This document shows positions 40,618 to 49,957 of a stretch of DNA of 64,000 nucleotides, in pieces. A model generated the notes under the pieces. That model saw only the letters and a program-made list of their open reading frames with translations. It made no database searches and was not told the DNA's origin. Source of the stretch: Amycolatopsis sp. CA-230715 (GTDB lineage Bacteria > Actinomycetota > Actinomycetes > Mycobacteriales > Pseudonocardiaceae); assembly GCF_018736145.1 (NCBI RefSeq), contig NZ_CP059997.1, forward strand, positions 5,827,501 to 5,891,500. Direction: 5' to 3'. The stretch's first letter is position 1. The number at the start of each line of letters is the position of its first letter. Position numbers and translations under genes: made by a program.

Positions 40618-41868
40618 CTACCGCCCTTCACCCTCTTCGATACCGCTGATCGTCGCCGTGACCGCGCCGTCCACGACGCGGACGCGCAGCGATGTGCCGT
40701 CCTCGATTTCAGAGACCGATCGGAGCACCTTGAGGTTGCCTTCGGCGTCGGAAAATTGCACGACAGCGTAGCCGCGGGAGAGCGTCGCGGCAGGTCCGAG
40801 CGCGGTGAGCCGGGCCCTCGCCGAGGTCAGCGCCGACTGTTCACTCGATAGTGTGGACAAGATCGCGCGCCTGCCGTGCTCGCGATGGCGCTCGACGTCG
40901 TCGTGGCGCCGCTCGATCGGGGCGAACGGGTCCGCCAGCACCGGGCGGCTGCGGATCTGGTCGAGCAGCCTGCGCTGGGTGTCCACCCAGCCGTGCAGCG
41001 CGCGCCGCCCGCGGTCGCGCATCTGCCGCACGCGCTGGCTCTCCTCCGCGACGTCGGGCACGATGCGCTTGCCCGCGTCGGTCGGCGTCGAGCACCGCAG
41101 GTCCGCGACGTGGTCGAGCAGCGGGGTGTCCGGCTCGTGCCCGATCGCGCTCACCACCGGGGTGCCCGCGGCGGCGACCGCGCGGCACAGCGCCTCGTCG
41201 GAGAACGGCAGCAGGTCCTCGACACTGCCGCCGCCGCGCGCGATCACGATCACCTCCACCGCCGGGTCCCGGTCCAAAGTGGACAGAGCGCGCAGGATCT
41301 GCGGCACCGCCTGCACGCCCTGCACGGCGGTGTTGAGCACCTGGAACCGCGCGGACGGCCAGCGCGCGTGCGCGTTCACGAGCACGTCGCGTTCCGCGGC
41401 GGACGCCCTGCCGGTGATCAGTCCGATTCCCTTGGGCAGGAACGGAAGTTTGCGCTTGCGTTCGCGCGCGAACAGGCCCTCGGCGCCGAGCAGCTTGCGC
41501 AGCCGCTCGATCCGCGCGAGCAGCTCGCCGATGCCGACCGCCCGGATTTCGGTGGCGCGCAAGCTGATCGTGCCGCGGCCGAGGAAGAACGTCGGCTTCG
41601 CCTGCACCACGATGCTCGCGCCGTCGCGCAGCGGCGGCTCCACCGAGCGGAGGAGGCCGGTGGGACAGGTGACCGTCATCGAGACGTCGGCGGAGGGGTC
41701 GCGCAGCGTCAGGAACGCCGTCGACGTGCCGGGGCGCGCCGAGATCTGGGTGACCTGGCCCTCCACCCACACCGTGCCGAGCCGGTGCACCCAGTCCGCG
41801 ATCTTGCGGGCCACCGTGCGCACCGGCCACGCGTTGTCCGGGCTCGAGCCGTCTTTCGGCGCCGTCAC
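40618..41868 (-). CDS. xseA: Exonuclease VII large subunit
   Basis: The 416-residue product has the N-terminal OB-fold (VWVEGQVTQISARPGTSTAFLTLRD) and the catalytic domain GIGLITGRASAAERDVLVNA, VIVIARGGGSVEDLLPFSDEALCRAV, VVSAIGHEPDTPLLDHVADLRCSTPTDAGK. A C-terminal helical arm contacts XseB. GTG 41868 overlaps the stop of the upstream lipid-droplet gene (GTGA). Role is repair and recombination. Confidence 0.95.
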   Translation of the reverse strand: MTAPKDGSSPDNAWPVRTVARKIADWVHRLGTVWVEGQVTQISARPGTSTAFLTLRDPSADVSMTVTCPTGLLRSVEPPLRDGASIVVQAKPTFFLGRGTISLRATEIRAVGIGELLARIERLRKLLGAEGLFARERKRKLPFLPKGIGLITGRASAAERDVLVNAHARWPSARFQVLNTAVQGVQAVPQILRALSTLDRDPAVEVIVIARGGGSVEDLLPFSDEALCRAVAAAGTPVVSAIGHEPDTPLLDHVADLRCSTPTDAGKRIVPDVAEESQRVRQMRDRGRRALHGWVDTQRRLLDQIRSRPVLADPFAPIERRHDDVERHREHGRRAILSTLSSEQSALTSARARLTALGPAATLSRGYAVVQFSDAEGNLKVLRSVSEIEDGTSLRVRVVDGAVTATISGIEEGEGR

Positions 41869-42479
41869 CGGTCTTCGTCTTCGGCGGCGTCTGTGGCGTT
41901 TTCGGGGCCTTCGCGTTGCACGTTGCCGAGACGGCGGGCGAGCATGCCGATGAACGACGGGCGGTTCTCGTGGTCGCGCTCGTAGGCGAGCAGTTCTTCG
42001 AGCTGTTCCGCGGACAGCCGCCGGAGGCGGGCCCGGAGCTGGGGCAGCGTCAGGTCGTCGTACTGCGCGATCCCGGCCGGACCGTCGCCCTGCGCCTCGG
42101 CGAGCGCCTGCTCTTCGGCCGCCCACGGGTCACCGGCGCCGGGGTGGCTGCCGTTCACGGTCTGCGCGCGAACGACGGGCACTTCCGGCACTTCGGGTTC
42201 TTCCGGTTCTTCGGTGACCGGACTCACCGGCGGCTCGATGTCCTCGTCGAAGGTCGCCCAGCTCGGGGTGTCCTCGACGGGGCGCAACGACGACAGCGCG
42301 TCGTCACCCTTGATGGCCAGCTCGGTGACGTGCTGCTGGACCCGCATCGAGAACTGCAGCACCTGGCTCGCGACGGTCACCGGGAACCCGGCGACCTGCT
42401 TCGGGAGCTCGCGCACCCGCTCTGCCGTCGTGACGGCGAGCCCGGCGGCTACGCGAAGGGGGAGCGGGAGAGGCTTCAT
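41865..42479 (-). CDS. Lipid-droplet-associated protein family (Rv1109c-like)
   Basis: The 204-residue product has a conserved N-terminal amphipathic part (MKPLPLPLRVAAGLAVTTAE, then RELPKQVAGFPVTVASQVLQFSMRVQQ), an acidic Pro/Glu-rich linker at 90-105 and a C-terminal DLTLPQLRARLRRLSAEQLEELLAYE. It matches actinobacterial proteins found on lipid droplets and lies in the same place as Rv1109c. The xseA start overlaps its stop. Confidence 0.8.
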   Translation of the reverse strand: MKPLPLPLRVAAGLAVTTAERVRELPKQVAGFPVTVASQVLQFSMRVQQHVTELAIKGDDALSSLRPVEDTPSWATFDEDIEPPVSPVTEEPEEPEVPEVPVVRAQTVNGSHPGAGDPWAAEEQALAEAQGDGPAGIAQYDDLTLPQLRARLRRLSAEQLEELLAYERDHENRPSFIGMLARRLGNVQREGPENATDAAEDEDR

Positions 42480-42584
42480 GATGACTAGCGTGCCGTACCG
42501 GCGCCATCCTGCCCAACCGGATGGGCGATTCGGCGCAGGGCGCGTGACCCGCCGCACATGGACGGTGGCCGTACCCTGGGGGGC

Positions 42585-43571
42585 ATGAGTGCAGCGAGTC
42601 CCGGAACCGAACCCGCAGCCACCTCCGAACCCCGCAAGCGCGTGCTGCTCGCGAAGCCGCGCGGCTACTGCGCCGGCGTCGACAGGGCGGTGGTCGCGGT
42701 CGAGAAGGCGCTCGAGCTCTACGGCCCGCCGGTGTACGTGCGCAAGGAAATCGTGCACAACCGCCACGTGGTGGACACCCTGCGCGAGCGCGGTGTCATC
42801 TTCGTCGACGAGACCTCCGAGGTGCCCGAAGGCGCGCTCGTGGTGTTCTCCGCGCACGGCGTCTCGCCCGCGGTGCACGCCGAGGCCGCCGAGCGGAACC
42901 TGCGCACGATCGACGCGACCTGCCCGCTGGTGACCAAGGTGCACAAGGAAGTCAACCGGTTCGCCAAGGACGACTACGACATCCTGCTCATCGGCCACGA
43001 AGGCCACGAGGAGGTCGAAGGCACCGCCGGTGAGGCTCCGGAGCACGTGCAGCTCGTGGACACCGCGGCCGATGTCGACAAAGCGACCGTGCGCGATCCG
43101 TCCAAGGTTATCTGGCTTTCGCAGACCACGCTCAGCGTCGACGAGACCATGGAGCGCGTCGACCAGCTGCGCGAGCGCTTCCCCGACCTCGCGGACCCGC
43201 CGAGCGACGACATCTGCTACGCCACGTCGAACCGGCAGGTGGCGGTCAAGGCGATGGCGCCCGAATGCGATCTCGTGCTCGTCGTCGGCTCGAAGAACTC
43301 GTCCAACTCGAAGCGGCTCGTCGAGGTCGCCCTGCAGGCGGGCGCGCGCGACTCGCACCTGATCGACTTCGCCCGCGAGGTCGACGAAACCTGGCTCGAC
43401 GGCGTCACCACGGTCGGCGTCACCAGCGGCGCCTCGGTGCCGGACGTGCTCGTGATGGAGCTGATCGACTGGCTCGCTGAGCGCGGCTACGGCGACGTCG
43501 ACGAGGTCACCACCGCGAACGAGAAGATCGCCTTCGCGCTGCCGCGGGAACTGCGCACCAAGAGCAGCTGA
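42585..43571 (+). CDS. ispH: 4-hydroxy-3-methylbut-2-enyl diphosphate reductase
   Basis: The 328-residue enzyme has the three cluster-binding cysteines: GYCAGVDRAV (Cys29), DATCPLVTKVH (about 113) and DDICYATSNRQ (about 211). It makes IPP and DMAPP in the last MEP-pathway step with a 4Fe-4S cluster. ATG 42585 follows a G-rich site. It is divergent from the lipid-droplet/xseA operon. It corresponds to Rv1110 and supplies the substrate of the cis-prenyltransferase at 14.4 kb. Confidence 0.96.
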   Translation: MSAASPGTEPAATSEPRKRVLLAKPRGYCAGVDRAVVAVEKALELYGPPVYVRKEIVHNRHVVDTLRERGVIFVDETSEVPEGALVVFSAHGVSPAVHAEAAERNLRTIDATCPLVTKVHKEVNRFAKDDYDILLIGHEGHEEVEGTAGEAPEHVQLVDTAADVDKATVRDPSKVIWLSQTTLSVDETMERVDQLRERFPDLADPPSDDICYATSNRQVAVKAMAPECDLVLVVGSKNSSNSKRLVEVALQAGARDSHLIDFAREVDETWLDGVTTVGVTSGASVPDVLVMELIDWLAERGYGDVDEVTTANEKIAFALPRELRTKSS

Positions 43572-43580
43572 CCCACCCCA

Positions 43581-43615
43581 CCGCCGAGCCGCCAGGATTC
43601 TCGGCGGCTCGGCGG
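43581..43615. terminator. Hairpin after ispH
   Basis: CCGCCGAGCCGCC (43581-43593) pairs perfectly with GGCGGCTCGGCGG (43603-43615) across a 9-nt loop. It lies between convergent ispH and the DUF6542-type gene. Confidence 0.85.
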
Positions 43616-43652
43616 CTCACGACGTTTAGCCCGCTAACTGCAGCGTGGGCCG

Positions 43653-44558
43653 TCAGCCCTCGTCGTCCCAGGGGCGGTTCGCGCGCGGTGGGCGCCGCGG
43701 GCCGCGACGGGGGGCGTCGGGGTTGGGATTGCCGCCGCGCTGCGGTGGCGGTGGCTTCCGGGCGCGGGGGTTGCCGCTCGCAGGATTGCGCCTGCGGTCG
43801 GCGTCTTCGGGGCGGGGAGCCCGCGGTCGCTGGCCGCGTCCTGGCGGCGGGGTCTTGCGCGCGTCCGGGTCGCGCCTGCGGTCGGCGTCCTCCGGCCGGG
43901 GGCGGCGGCGAGGCGGCGCGCCCTCCGGCGGCATCGGCCTGCGCTGCGGCCCGGTGGTGCGGCCGTCGGCGGGACGGGCACCCCGGGCGGGCGGCGCTCC
44001 GGCGCCGCCACGAGGGCCTTTCGCGCCTTCGGCGCGCTCCCGTTCACGGGCGCGCTCCATCGCGCGCTCCTTCGCCTTGACCGCCTCGGGGTCGCGTTCG
44101 CGGTAGATCCGCCAGATCCCGATCCCGAGCGTGAGGACCGTGGTGATCGCCATCATCGGGAAGCCGTTGATCAGCGGCTGCCCGACCTGGAGGACCTTCG
44201 CCAGGCCGTCGCTCTGCCCGCTGTTCGGGGCCCCGACGACCAGCAGGATCACTCCGGGCACGCTCAGCGCGAGCACCAGGGGCGGCTGCACCATCGGCCC
44301 GAACAGCCCGCGTCGCTGCACCGCCGCGACGCCACCGACCGACCCGAGGACGTAGAGCGTGTAGAAGAGCGGGCCGGGGTCCGTCTTGCCGAAGAACTTG
44401 AGGTCGATCACGGCGCCGACGACGGCCAGGCCGAACGCCAGCAGTACCGCACCCCACCAGGGCAGACCTCTTCTGGCGCCGAGGACGGGACGCTCGTCCC
44501 AAGGTACCGGGGCACCGTCGGCGTCTGGATCGCTCCGGCGATCGCGAATGGCGGTCAC
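43653..44558 (-). CDS. DUF6542-type membrane protein with a basic proline-rich tail
   Basis: The 301-residue protein has four TM helices in residues 30-150 (LPWWGAVLLAFGLAVVGAVIDL; PLVLALSVPGVILLVVGAP; FPMMAITTVLTLGIGIWRIY). A long cytoplasmic tail is rich in Arg, Pro and Gly, with the repeated block RPEDADRRRDP / RPEDADRRRNP. Its place beside ispH matches Rv1111c. Function is unknown; the tail looks disordered and could bind nucleic acid or anionic lipid. Confidence 0.75.
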   Translation of the reverse strand: MTAIRDRRSDPDADGAPVPWDERPVLGARRGLPWWGAVLLAFGLAVVGAVIDLKFFGKTDPGPLFYTLYVLGSVGGVAAVQRRGLFGPMVQPPLVLALSVPGVILLVVGAPNSGQSDGLAKVLQVGQPLINGFPMMAITTVLTLGIGIWRIYRERDPEAVKAKERAMERARERERAEGAKGPRGGAGAPPARGARPADGRTTGPQRRPMPPEGAPPRRRPRPEDADRRRDPDARKTPPPGRGQRPRAPRPEDADRRRNPASGNPRARKPPPPQRGGNPNPDAPRRGPRRPPRANRPWDDEG

Positions 44559-44712
44559 AAGAGAACACCGTATCCCGTTCGAGACGCATTGCGGCTACCA
44601 CTGCCGTGAAGTTGCGAAACACAACACTCGGCCAGGTGGTCTCAACCTTTTCGGCTGGACGCCGGACCGCGCCGGGGACCCGGGCAAATCGGGTGGGTAT
44701 GAAGTTGTCCGC

Positions 44713-45630
44713 TCAACCGGCGGCCAGCTCGTCCCCCCTTCTGACTTCGGGTACCGGGGCGGGGCTCGCGGCGGCTTCGGTGAGCGGGGCCACCGCGGCC
44801 CGGAAGCTTTCGAGCGCGTCCAGCTCGCGGCGGCGCGCCGAAACGAACCGCTGCAGGTGCGTGCTGGAGAGGTTGAGCGCGTCGACGGCGTTGCCCGCCG
44901 CGCGGTGCGCGGACGCGGCACCGGCGCGGACCCGTTCGACGTCCTCGATCACCGCTCGGTCGCTCGCCGCGAACATCGCGGCGGAGGCGACGATGGCGAA
45001 CCCGGTGGGCCCGCACAGGAACACCCGCCGGTCGATCATCCAGCGCAGCAGCTCGGGATCGGTGTCGAGCGCGGCGACCACCGCGGCGTCGGACGGGACG
45101 AACATGATCGTGCCGTAGATCGCGTCCGCCCAGCGCTGGTATCCCTTGCCCGCCAGCTCGGCCGCGCGTGAGCGGAGGTTGCGCACGTGCACGCGCAGCG
45201 CGTCCATCCGCTCGTCGGTGTCGTTCGTCTCCACCGCCTCCGCCCAGCACGCCATGCTCGCCTTCGCGTCGACCGGGACCGTCCGGTCGCCGGCGACCCT
45301 GAGCACCATGTCCGGTTTCGCGGCGCCGCCGCCCGCGAGATCGGTCTGCAGCGTGAAGTGCAGCCCCTCGCGCAGCCCGAGCGCGCGCGCGGTTTCCACG
45401 AGCACCTGCTCGCCCAGTTCGCCGCGGCCGCTGATGGACGCGAACGCGACCTCGTAGCGGCGCAGCGCGGCCTGCTGCTGGTCCACCCGCGACCGCTCGA
45501 CATCGACCTGGCGCGCCGCCGCGTCGGCCCTGCGGAGACTGTCGTTGTACAGCCGCCACAACAGGAACACCCCGACCGCGAGCGCCAGCGCGACGACCAC
45601 CGTCGCCGTGCCGAACACCGCCGAACCCAC
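44713..45630 (-). CDS. rmuC: DNA recombination protein RmuC
   Basis: The product of about 305 residues has an N-terminal TM helix (ATVVVALALAVGVFLLWRLY), a coiled-coil region (ADAAARQVDVERSRVDQQQAALRR) and the RmuC nuclease-like core: MVLRVAGDRTVPVDAKAS, YQRWADAIYGTIMFVPSDAAV. It is thought to limit inversions and protect stalled replication. I prefer GTG 45630 (AGGGG 8 nt upstream) to GTG 45639. It is divergent from sbcDC, giving a repair cluster. Confidence 0.85.
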   Translation of the reverse strand: MGSAVFGTATVVVALALAVGVFLLWRLYNDSLRRADAAARQVDVERSRVDQQQAALRRYEVAFASISGRGELGEQVLVETARALGLREGLHFTLQTDLAGGGAAKPDMVLRVAGDRTVPVDAKASMACWAEAVETNDTDERMDALRVHVRNLRSRAAELAGKGYQRWADAIYGTIMFVPSDAAVVAALDTDPELLRWMIDRRVFLCGPTGFAIVASAAMFAASDRAVIEDVERVRAGAASAHRAAGNAVDALNLSSTHLQRFVSARRRELDALESFRAAVAPLTEAAASPAPVPEVRRGDELAAG

Positions 45631-45815
45631 TGGAAACACCCCTTCTCAGCCGACCTCGTCGCATTCTGGCGCAGGGGTACGACAGAAACCCGCGGACGCG
45701 CCGCCCGGCTGGTTTTTCCTTTGGTGGCGCCGAGAACCGGTCGCGACGCCGAACCAGGGAAGACACCGGTCCCGAACACTCGTTCGAGTGACTGTAGCCG
45801 GGGGTGTGCGCAGAG

Positions 45816-45838
45816 TTGTCGGTGCGGGGCTCTAGCTT
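45816..45838 (+). promoter_or_regulatory. RecA-NDp (PafBC-type) DNA-damage promoter of sbcDC
   Basis: TTGTCGGTG (45816-45824), 8 nt, TAGCTT (45833-45838) matches the actinobacterial RecA-independent damage promoter TTGTCRGTG-N8-TANNNT exactly. The sbcD GTG follows 7 nt later, so the mRNA should be leaderless. Induction of sbcDC by DNA damage through PafBC is a firm prediction. Confidence 0.75.
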
Positions 45839-45845
45839 GGGCGGC

Positions 45846-46997
45846 GTGAGAGTCCTGCACACCTCCGATTGGCACGTCGGCCGCACCTTCCACGGCGCGG
45901 ACCTCCTTGCCGACCAGGAGGCGATCCTGTCCCACCTCGCCGACCTCGTGGTCGACGAGGCGGTGGACGTCGTCGTCGTGCCGGGCGACGTCTACGACCG
46001 CGCGGTCCCCTCGGCCGACGCGGTGCGCGTGGCCACGGCCGCGCTCGGCAGGCTCCACGCGGCGGGGGCGCGGCTCGTGCTCACCTCGGGCAACCACGAT
46101 TCCGCGCCCCGCCTCGGCGCGTTCGCGGATTTCGCCGCCGCGGGCGGGCTCCACCTGCGCACCACCATCGCTCGGTTGCACGAGCCGGTGCTCGTCGAAG
46201 ACCGGCACGGCACCGTCGCGTTCTACGGAATCCCTTATCTGGAGCCGGAACCGGCGCGCCACGCGCTCGGCGTGCCCGACGCGCGCGGGCACACCGGCGT
46301 GCTCACCGAGGCCATGCGGCGGGTGTGGGAGGACCTGGCCGCCCGCGAGCCCGGCACGAGATCGGTCGTGCTCGCGCACGCGTTCGTCACCGGCGGCGCG
46401 CCGAGCGAATCGGAGCGCACGATCGCGGTCGGCGGCGTCGAACAGGTGCCAGGCTCGGTGTTCGACGGGGTCGACTACGTCGCGCTCGGCCACCTGCACG
46501 GGCCGCAGGTGCTGGCACCGCATCTGCGCTATTCGGGCAGCCCGCTCGCGTACTCGTTCCAGGAAGCCGCGCAGCGCAAGGCGGTCTGGCTCGTCGACCT
46601 CGACGAGAACGGCCTCGGCGAGGTGCGCCGCCGCGAGCTGCCGGTGCCGAGGCGGCTGGCGAAGATCAGCGGCAAGCTCGGCGAGTTGCTCGAGGAGCCC
46701 GTTTTCGAACAGGTCGTGGAGTGCTACCTGTCGGTCACGCTGACCGATCCGGTCCGCCCAGTGGACGGAATGCGCTCTCTTCGGGCGCGCTTCCCACACG
46801 TTGTGCACCTCGACTGGCAGCCTGAGGGCGGCGGCACCACGACGGCGCTCCGGTACGCGAAGGCGGTACGCGGGCGTTCGGACTCCGAGATCGCGGAGAC
46901 CTTCCTCGCCGACACCCGGGGGGAGGTGCCCAACCACCGTGAACAGGAGCTGCTCACGGAAGCGCTAGAGGCGTCGGGACGGGAAGAAGAGGAATGA
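45846..46997 (+). CDS. sbcD: SbcD exonuclease subunit (Mre11-like)
   Basis: The 383-residue protein has the calcineurin-like metal motifs in order: HTSDWHVG, VVVPGDVYDRA, LTSGNHD, VLAHAFVTG and ALGHLHGPQ. With SbcC it cuts hairpins and processes DNA double-strand ends. GTG 45846 starts exactly at the conserved N-terminus. The stop overlaps the sbcC ATG (ATGA). Confidence 0.95.
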   Translation: MRVLHTSDWHVGRTFHGADLLADQEAILSHLADLVVDEAVDVVVVPGDVYDRAVPSADAVRVATAALGRLHAAGARLVLTSGNHDSAPRLGAFADFAAAGGLHLRTTIARLHEPVLVEDRHGTVAFYGIPYLEPEPARHALGVPDARGHTGVLTEAMRRVWEDLAAREPGTRSVVLAHAFVTGGAPSESERTIAVGGVEQVPGSVFDGVDYVALGHLHGPQVLAPHLRYSGSPLAYSFQEAAQRKAVWLVDLDENGLGEVRRRELPVPRRLAKISGKLGELLEEPVFEQVVECYLSVTLTDPVRPVDGMRSLRARFPHVVHLDWQPEGGGTTTALRYAKAVRGRSDSEIAETFLADTRGEVPNHREQELLTEALEASGREEEE

Positions 46998-49954
46998 GAC
47001 TGCACCGGCTGGAGGTGGCGGCCTTCGGGCCCTATCCCGGTCACGAGGTCGTCGACTTCGACGCCCTCGGTGCGGACGGCCTCTTCCTGCTGCACGGCGA
47101 CACCGGGGCTGGGAAGACGACGCTGCTCGACGCCATCGCGTTCGCGCTGTTCGGGGTCGTTCCCGGCGCGCGCGGCCAGGTGAAGCGCCTGCGCTGCGAT
47201 ATCGCCGCGGAGCACACGCCGACCGAGGTCGCGCTCGAGCTGACCGTGCAGGGCCACCGGTTCCGGCTGGTGCGCAGGCCGGAGTACCAGCGGCCGAAGC
47301 GGCGCGGCACCGGCACCACCACCGAGCACGCGAAGGCTTCGCTGACCTGGCTCGACGACCCGCCGCACGGGAGCGCGCCGGAGGGGCTGATCCGGATCGA
47401 CGAGGTCGGCCGGACCGTGCAGGACCTGCTCGGGATGAGCGCCGAACAGTTCTTCCAGGTCGTCCTGCTGCCCCAGGGCGAGTTCGCGCGGTTCCTGCGC
47501 GCCGAGACCACCGAGCGCGAGCAACTGCTCGAGCGGCTGTTCGGCACCGAACGCTTCGCCAAGGTGGAGCGCTGGTTCCGCGAGCGGCGCACCGAACGGG
47601 GCCGCGCGCTGGATCGGCGGCGGCAGTCTGTCCGGGAGTGGGTGGCGCGCCTCGCGCAGGCGGCGGGCCGCGAGATCCCGGAGAACGCCGATTCCGAATG
47701 GGTCGCCGAGCTGCTCAGCGTGGCGAAGGACGCGGTGTCCTCGGCGGAGCAGGCCGAAAGCCTGGCAAGGTCCAAGAGCAAGAAGGCCGACGAACTGCTC
47801 GCGGTCCGGACCGACGCGGCGCGTCGGGTGGAGCGGGTGCGCACGGCGCGGGCGAAGCTCACCGAGCTGGAAGCGCGCCGAGAAGAACGCGATGGGTGGG
47901 CGGCGCAGGTCGCGGCGGCGACGCGGGCGTTGCCGGTGCTCGACGAGGCCGGGCGCGCGGCGCGGCTGGAAACGCAGGCGCGCCAAGCACTTGAGACCGA
48001 GAAACGCCGTGAACAGGCGCTTGTCGAGCTGGGCTGCGAGGAACAGGGCGCCCCGGTGGAGCGGCTGCGGGAGCTGGCAGGTGGGCTCCGCGAAGAAGCG
48101 GGCGCGCTCGCCGGGCTCGTCGCCGAAGCCGATCGGCAGCGCGAAGACGAACGTGAGGTCACGAGGCTTCAGCAGGTCGAGAAGACTTCGGCGAGCGAAG
48201 CCGCTGAAGTGGCCACGCAGCTCGAAGCCGCACCCGCGAAGCTGACCGCGCTGCGGGAGCAGTGGATCGTGGCCGGTGAAGCCGAAGCCAAGCTCGAAGG
48301 CGTCCGAGCGAAGGAAACCGAGCTGGCCGGTTTGGTCGCCGACGCCGCGAAACTTCCGGGTGCGCAGGCGAGCCTGGCCACCGCGCAGGAGATCTTGCGT
48401 GCCGCGGTCGACGAGCACCAAACCGCGCGCGAGCACCGCCTGCGGCTGCGCGAACTGCGGCTCGATGGCATGGCCGCCGAGCTGGCGCGTGGGCTCCGGC
48501 CCGGCGACGACTGCCCGGTCTGCGGGTCCGCCGAGCATCCGGCACCCGCCGCCCCGTCCGGGGATCAGGTCGACGAGCGGCAGGAAAACCTCGCCGAACA
48601 GGCGGAAGCCCGCGCGGAAGCCGCCCGTGCCAAGGCGGAGGCCGCGAAGACCGAGGCCGAACACGCGGTGGCCGTGCTGCACGAGCGGCTGCGCGCGCAG
48701 TCGCCGGACGAACTGACCGCAGCGCACGCCAAGGTCAAGGCCGAAGCCGGCGAACTCGCGGTACTCGCGAAGGACAAGGCGCGGCTGGCCGGGCTGATCA
48801 CCAAGACCGAAGCCGAGGCGGAGCAGCTGTCGGCCCGGCGCCGTGCCGCGGACGCAGCGGTGGCGAAGGCCCGCGCCGAACAGGAAGCGCTGACCGCGAC
48901 GATCACCGAACGCCGCGAACGCCTGGAAAACGCGCGAGGCGAGCACCGCGATGTCGCTGCCCGGCGAGAACATCTGACCGGTGTCGTCGCCGCGCTCGAC
49001 TCCCTCGCCGAAGCCCGCACGAGCAGGCTCGCCGCCGAGGAACGCCTCGACGAGCAGCGCGCCGTCGTGCGTGCCGCACTGGAAAAGGCGGAGTTCTCCG
49101 GTGTCGAGGACGTGAAGGCAGCCGCGAAGTCCGCGGACGAGATCGCCGAACTCGAAAAGCGCATCAGCGAGTTCGCCGCCGAGGAAGCGCGGGCGCGCGG
49201 AGTGCTCGCCGAGCCCGAACTTGCCGACGTGGCACCGGAAACCGAGGTCGACGTCGAGGCGGCGCGCGAGGCCGCGGCCGAGGCGCGCGAAGCGGCACGT
49301 GCGGCCTTCGCGACCCTCGAAGCCGCGACAGCGCGTTCGACGGAGCTTTCGGCGCTGACCGAGAAGCTGGAGTTCACCCTCGACGAGCTGGCGCCCGCCG
49401 AGGCCGAATTCGCCGAACTGGACGCGCTCACCGACGTCGTCAACGGCAGGGGCCAGAACGCACGCCGGATGTCGCTGCGCTCGTACGTGCTCGCCGCCAG
49501 GCTCGAAGAGGTCGCGCTCGCGGCCACCGCGCGCCTGCGCTCGATGAGCCAGGGCCGGTATTCGTTCGTGCACTCGGACGCCGCGGGTTCGCGGGGCACG
49601 CGCGGCGGCCTCGGGCTCGACGTCCTCGACGACTACTCGGGCGCTGTCCGGCCCGCGAAAACGTTGTCGGGCGGCGAATCCTTCCTCGCCTCGCTCGCGC
49701 TGGCTCTCGGTCTCGCCGACGTCGTCGCGGCCGAGACCGGCGGCGCGCTGCTCGACACCCTGTTCGTCGACGAAGGCTTCGGCACCCTCGACGCGGAGAC
49801 GCTCGACCAGGTCATGAACATCCTGGACGAGCTGCGCGCCGGCGGCAGGGTCGTCGGCCTCGTCTCGCACGTCGAGGAACTGCGCCAGCGCATCCCGACC
49901 CGCCTTCGCGTGCACAAGGCTCGCAGCGGGTCCACAGTGGACCTCGTGGCCTAG
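46994..49954 (+). CDS. sbcC: SbcC ATPase subunit (Rad50-like)
   Basis: The 986-residue SMC-like protein has Walker A HGDTGAGKTTLLDAIAFALFG near 35, Q-loop LLPQGEFARFLRA, two long coiled coils rich in Ala/Glu/Arg, a zinc hook CPVC near 506 (GDDCPVCGSAEHP), the signature KTLSGGESFLASLALALG near 890 and Walker B DTLFVDEGFGTLD. It powers and tethers the SbcCD nuclease. It is coupled to sbcD by an ATGA overlap. Confidence 0.95.
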   Translation: MRLHRLEVAAFGPYPGHEVVDFDALGADGLFLLHGDTGAGKTTLLDAIAFALFGVVPGARGQVKRLRCDIAAEHTPTEVALELTVQGHRFRLVRRPEYQRPKRRGTGTTTEHAKASLTWLDDPPHGSAPEGLIRIDEVGRTVQDLLGMSAEQFFQVVLLPQGEFARFLRAETTEREQLLERLFGTERFAKVERWFRERRTERGRALDRRRQSVREWVARLAQAAGREIPENADSEWVAELLSVAKDAVSSAEQAESLARSKSKKADELLAVRTDAARRVERVRTARAKLTELEARREERDGWAAQVAAATRALPVLDEAGRAARLETQARQALETEKRREQALVELGCEEQGAPVERLRELAGGLREEAGALAGLVAEADRQREDEREVTRLQQVEKTSASEAAEVATQLEAAPAKLTALREQWIVAGEAEAKLEGVRAKETELAGLVADAAKLPGAQASLATAQEILRAAVDEHQTAREHRLRLRELRLDGMAAELARGLRPGDDCPVCGSAEHPAPAAPSGDQVDERQENLAEQAEARAEAARAKAEAAKTEAEHAVAVLHERLRAQSPDELTAAHAKVKAEAGELAVLAKDKARLAGLITKTEAEAEQLSARRRAADAAVAKARAEQEALTATITERRERLENARGEHRDVAARREHLTGVVAALDSLAEARTSRLAAEERLDEQRAVVRAALEKAEFSGVEDVKAAAKSADEIAELEKRISEFAAEEARARGVLAEPELADVAPETEVDVEAAREAAAEAREAARAAFATLEAATARSTELSALTEKLEFTLDELAPAEAEFAELDALTDVVNGRGQNARRMSLRSYVLAARLEEVALAATARLRSMSQGRYSFVHSDAAGSRGTRGGLGLDVLDDYSGAVRPAKTLSGGESFLASLALALGLADVVAAETGGALLDTLFVDEGFGTLDAETLDQVMNILDELRAGGRVVGLVSHVEELRQRIPTRLRVHKARSGSTVDLVA

Positions 49955-49957
49955 GAC

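Noticed and set aside
46724..49915. A 1063-codon open frame on the minus strand opposite sbcC
   Set aside because: It is the mirror of a clear Rad50-like gene; residues are Arg/Gly/Leu-rich without a domain. High GC keeps antisense frames open.
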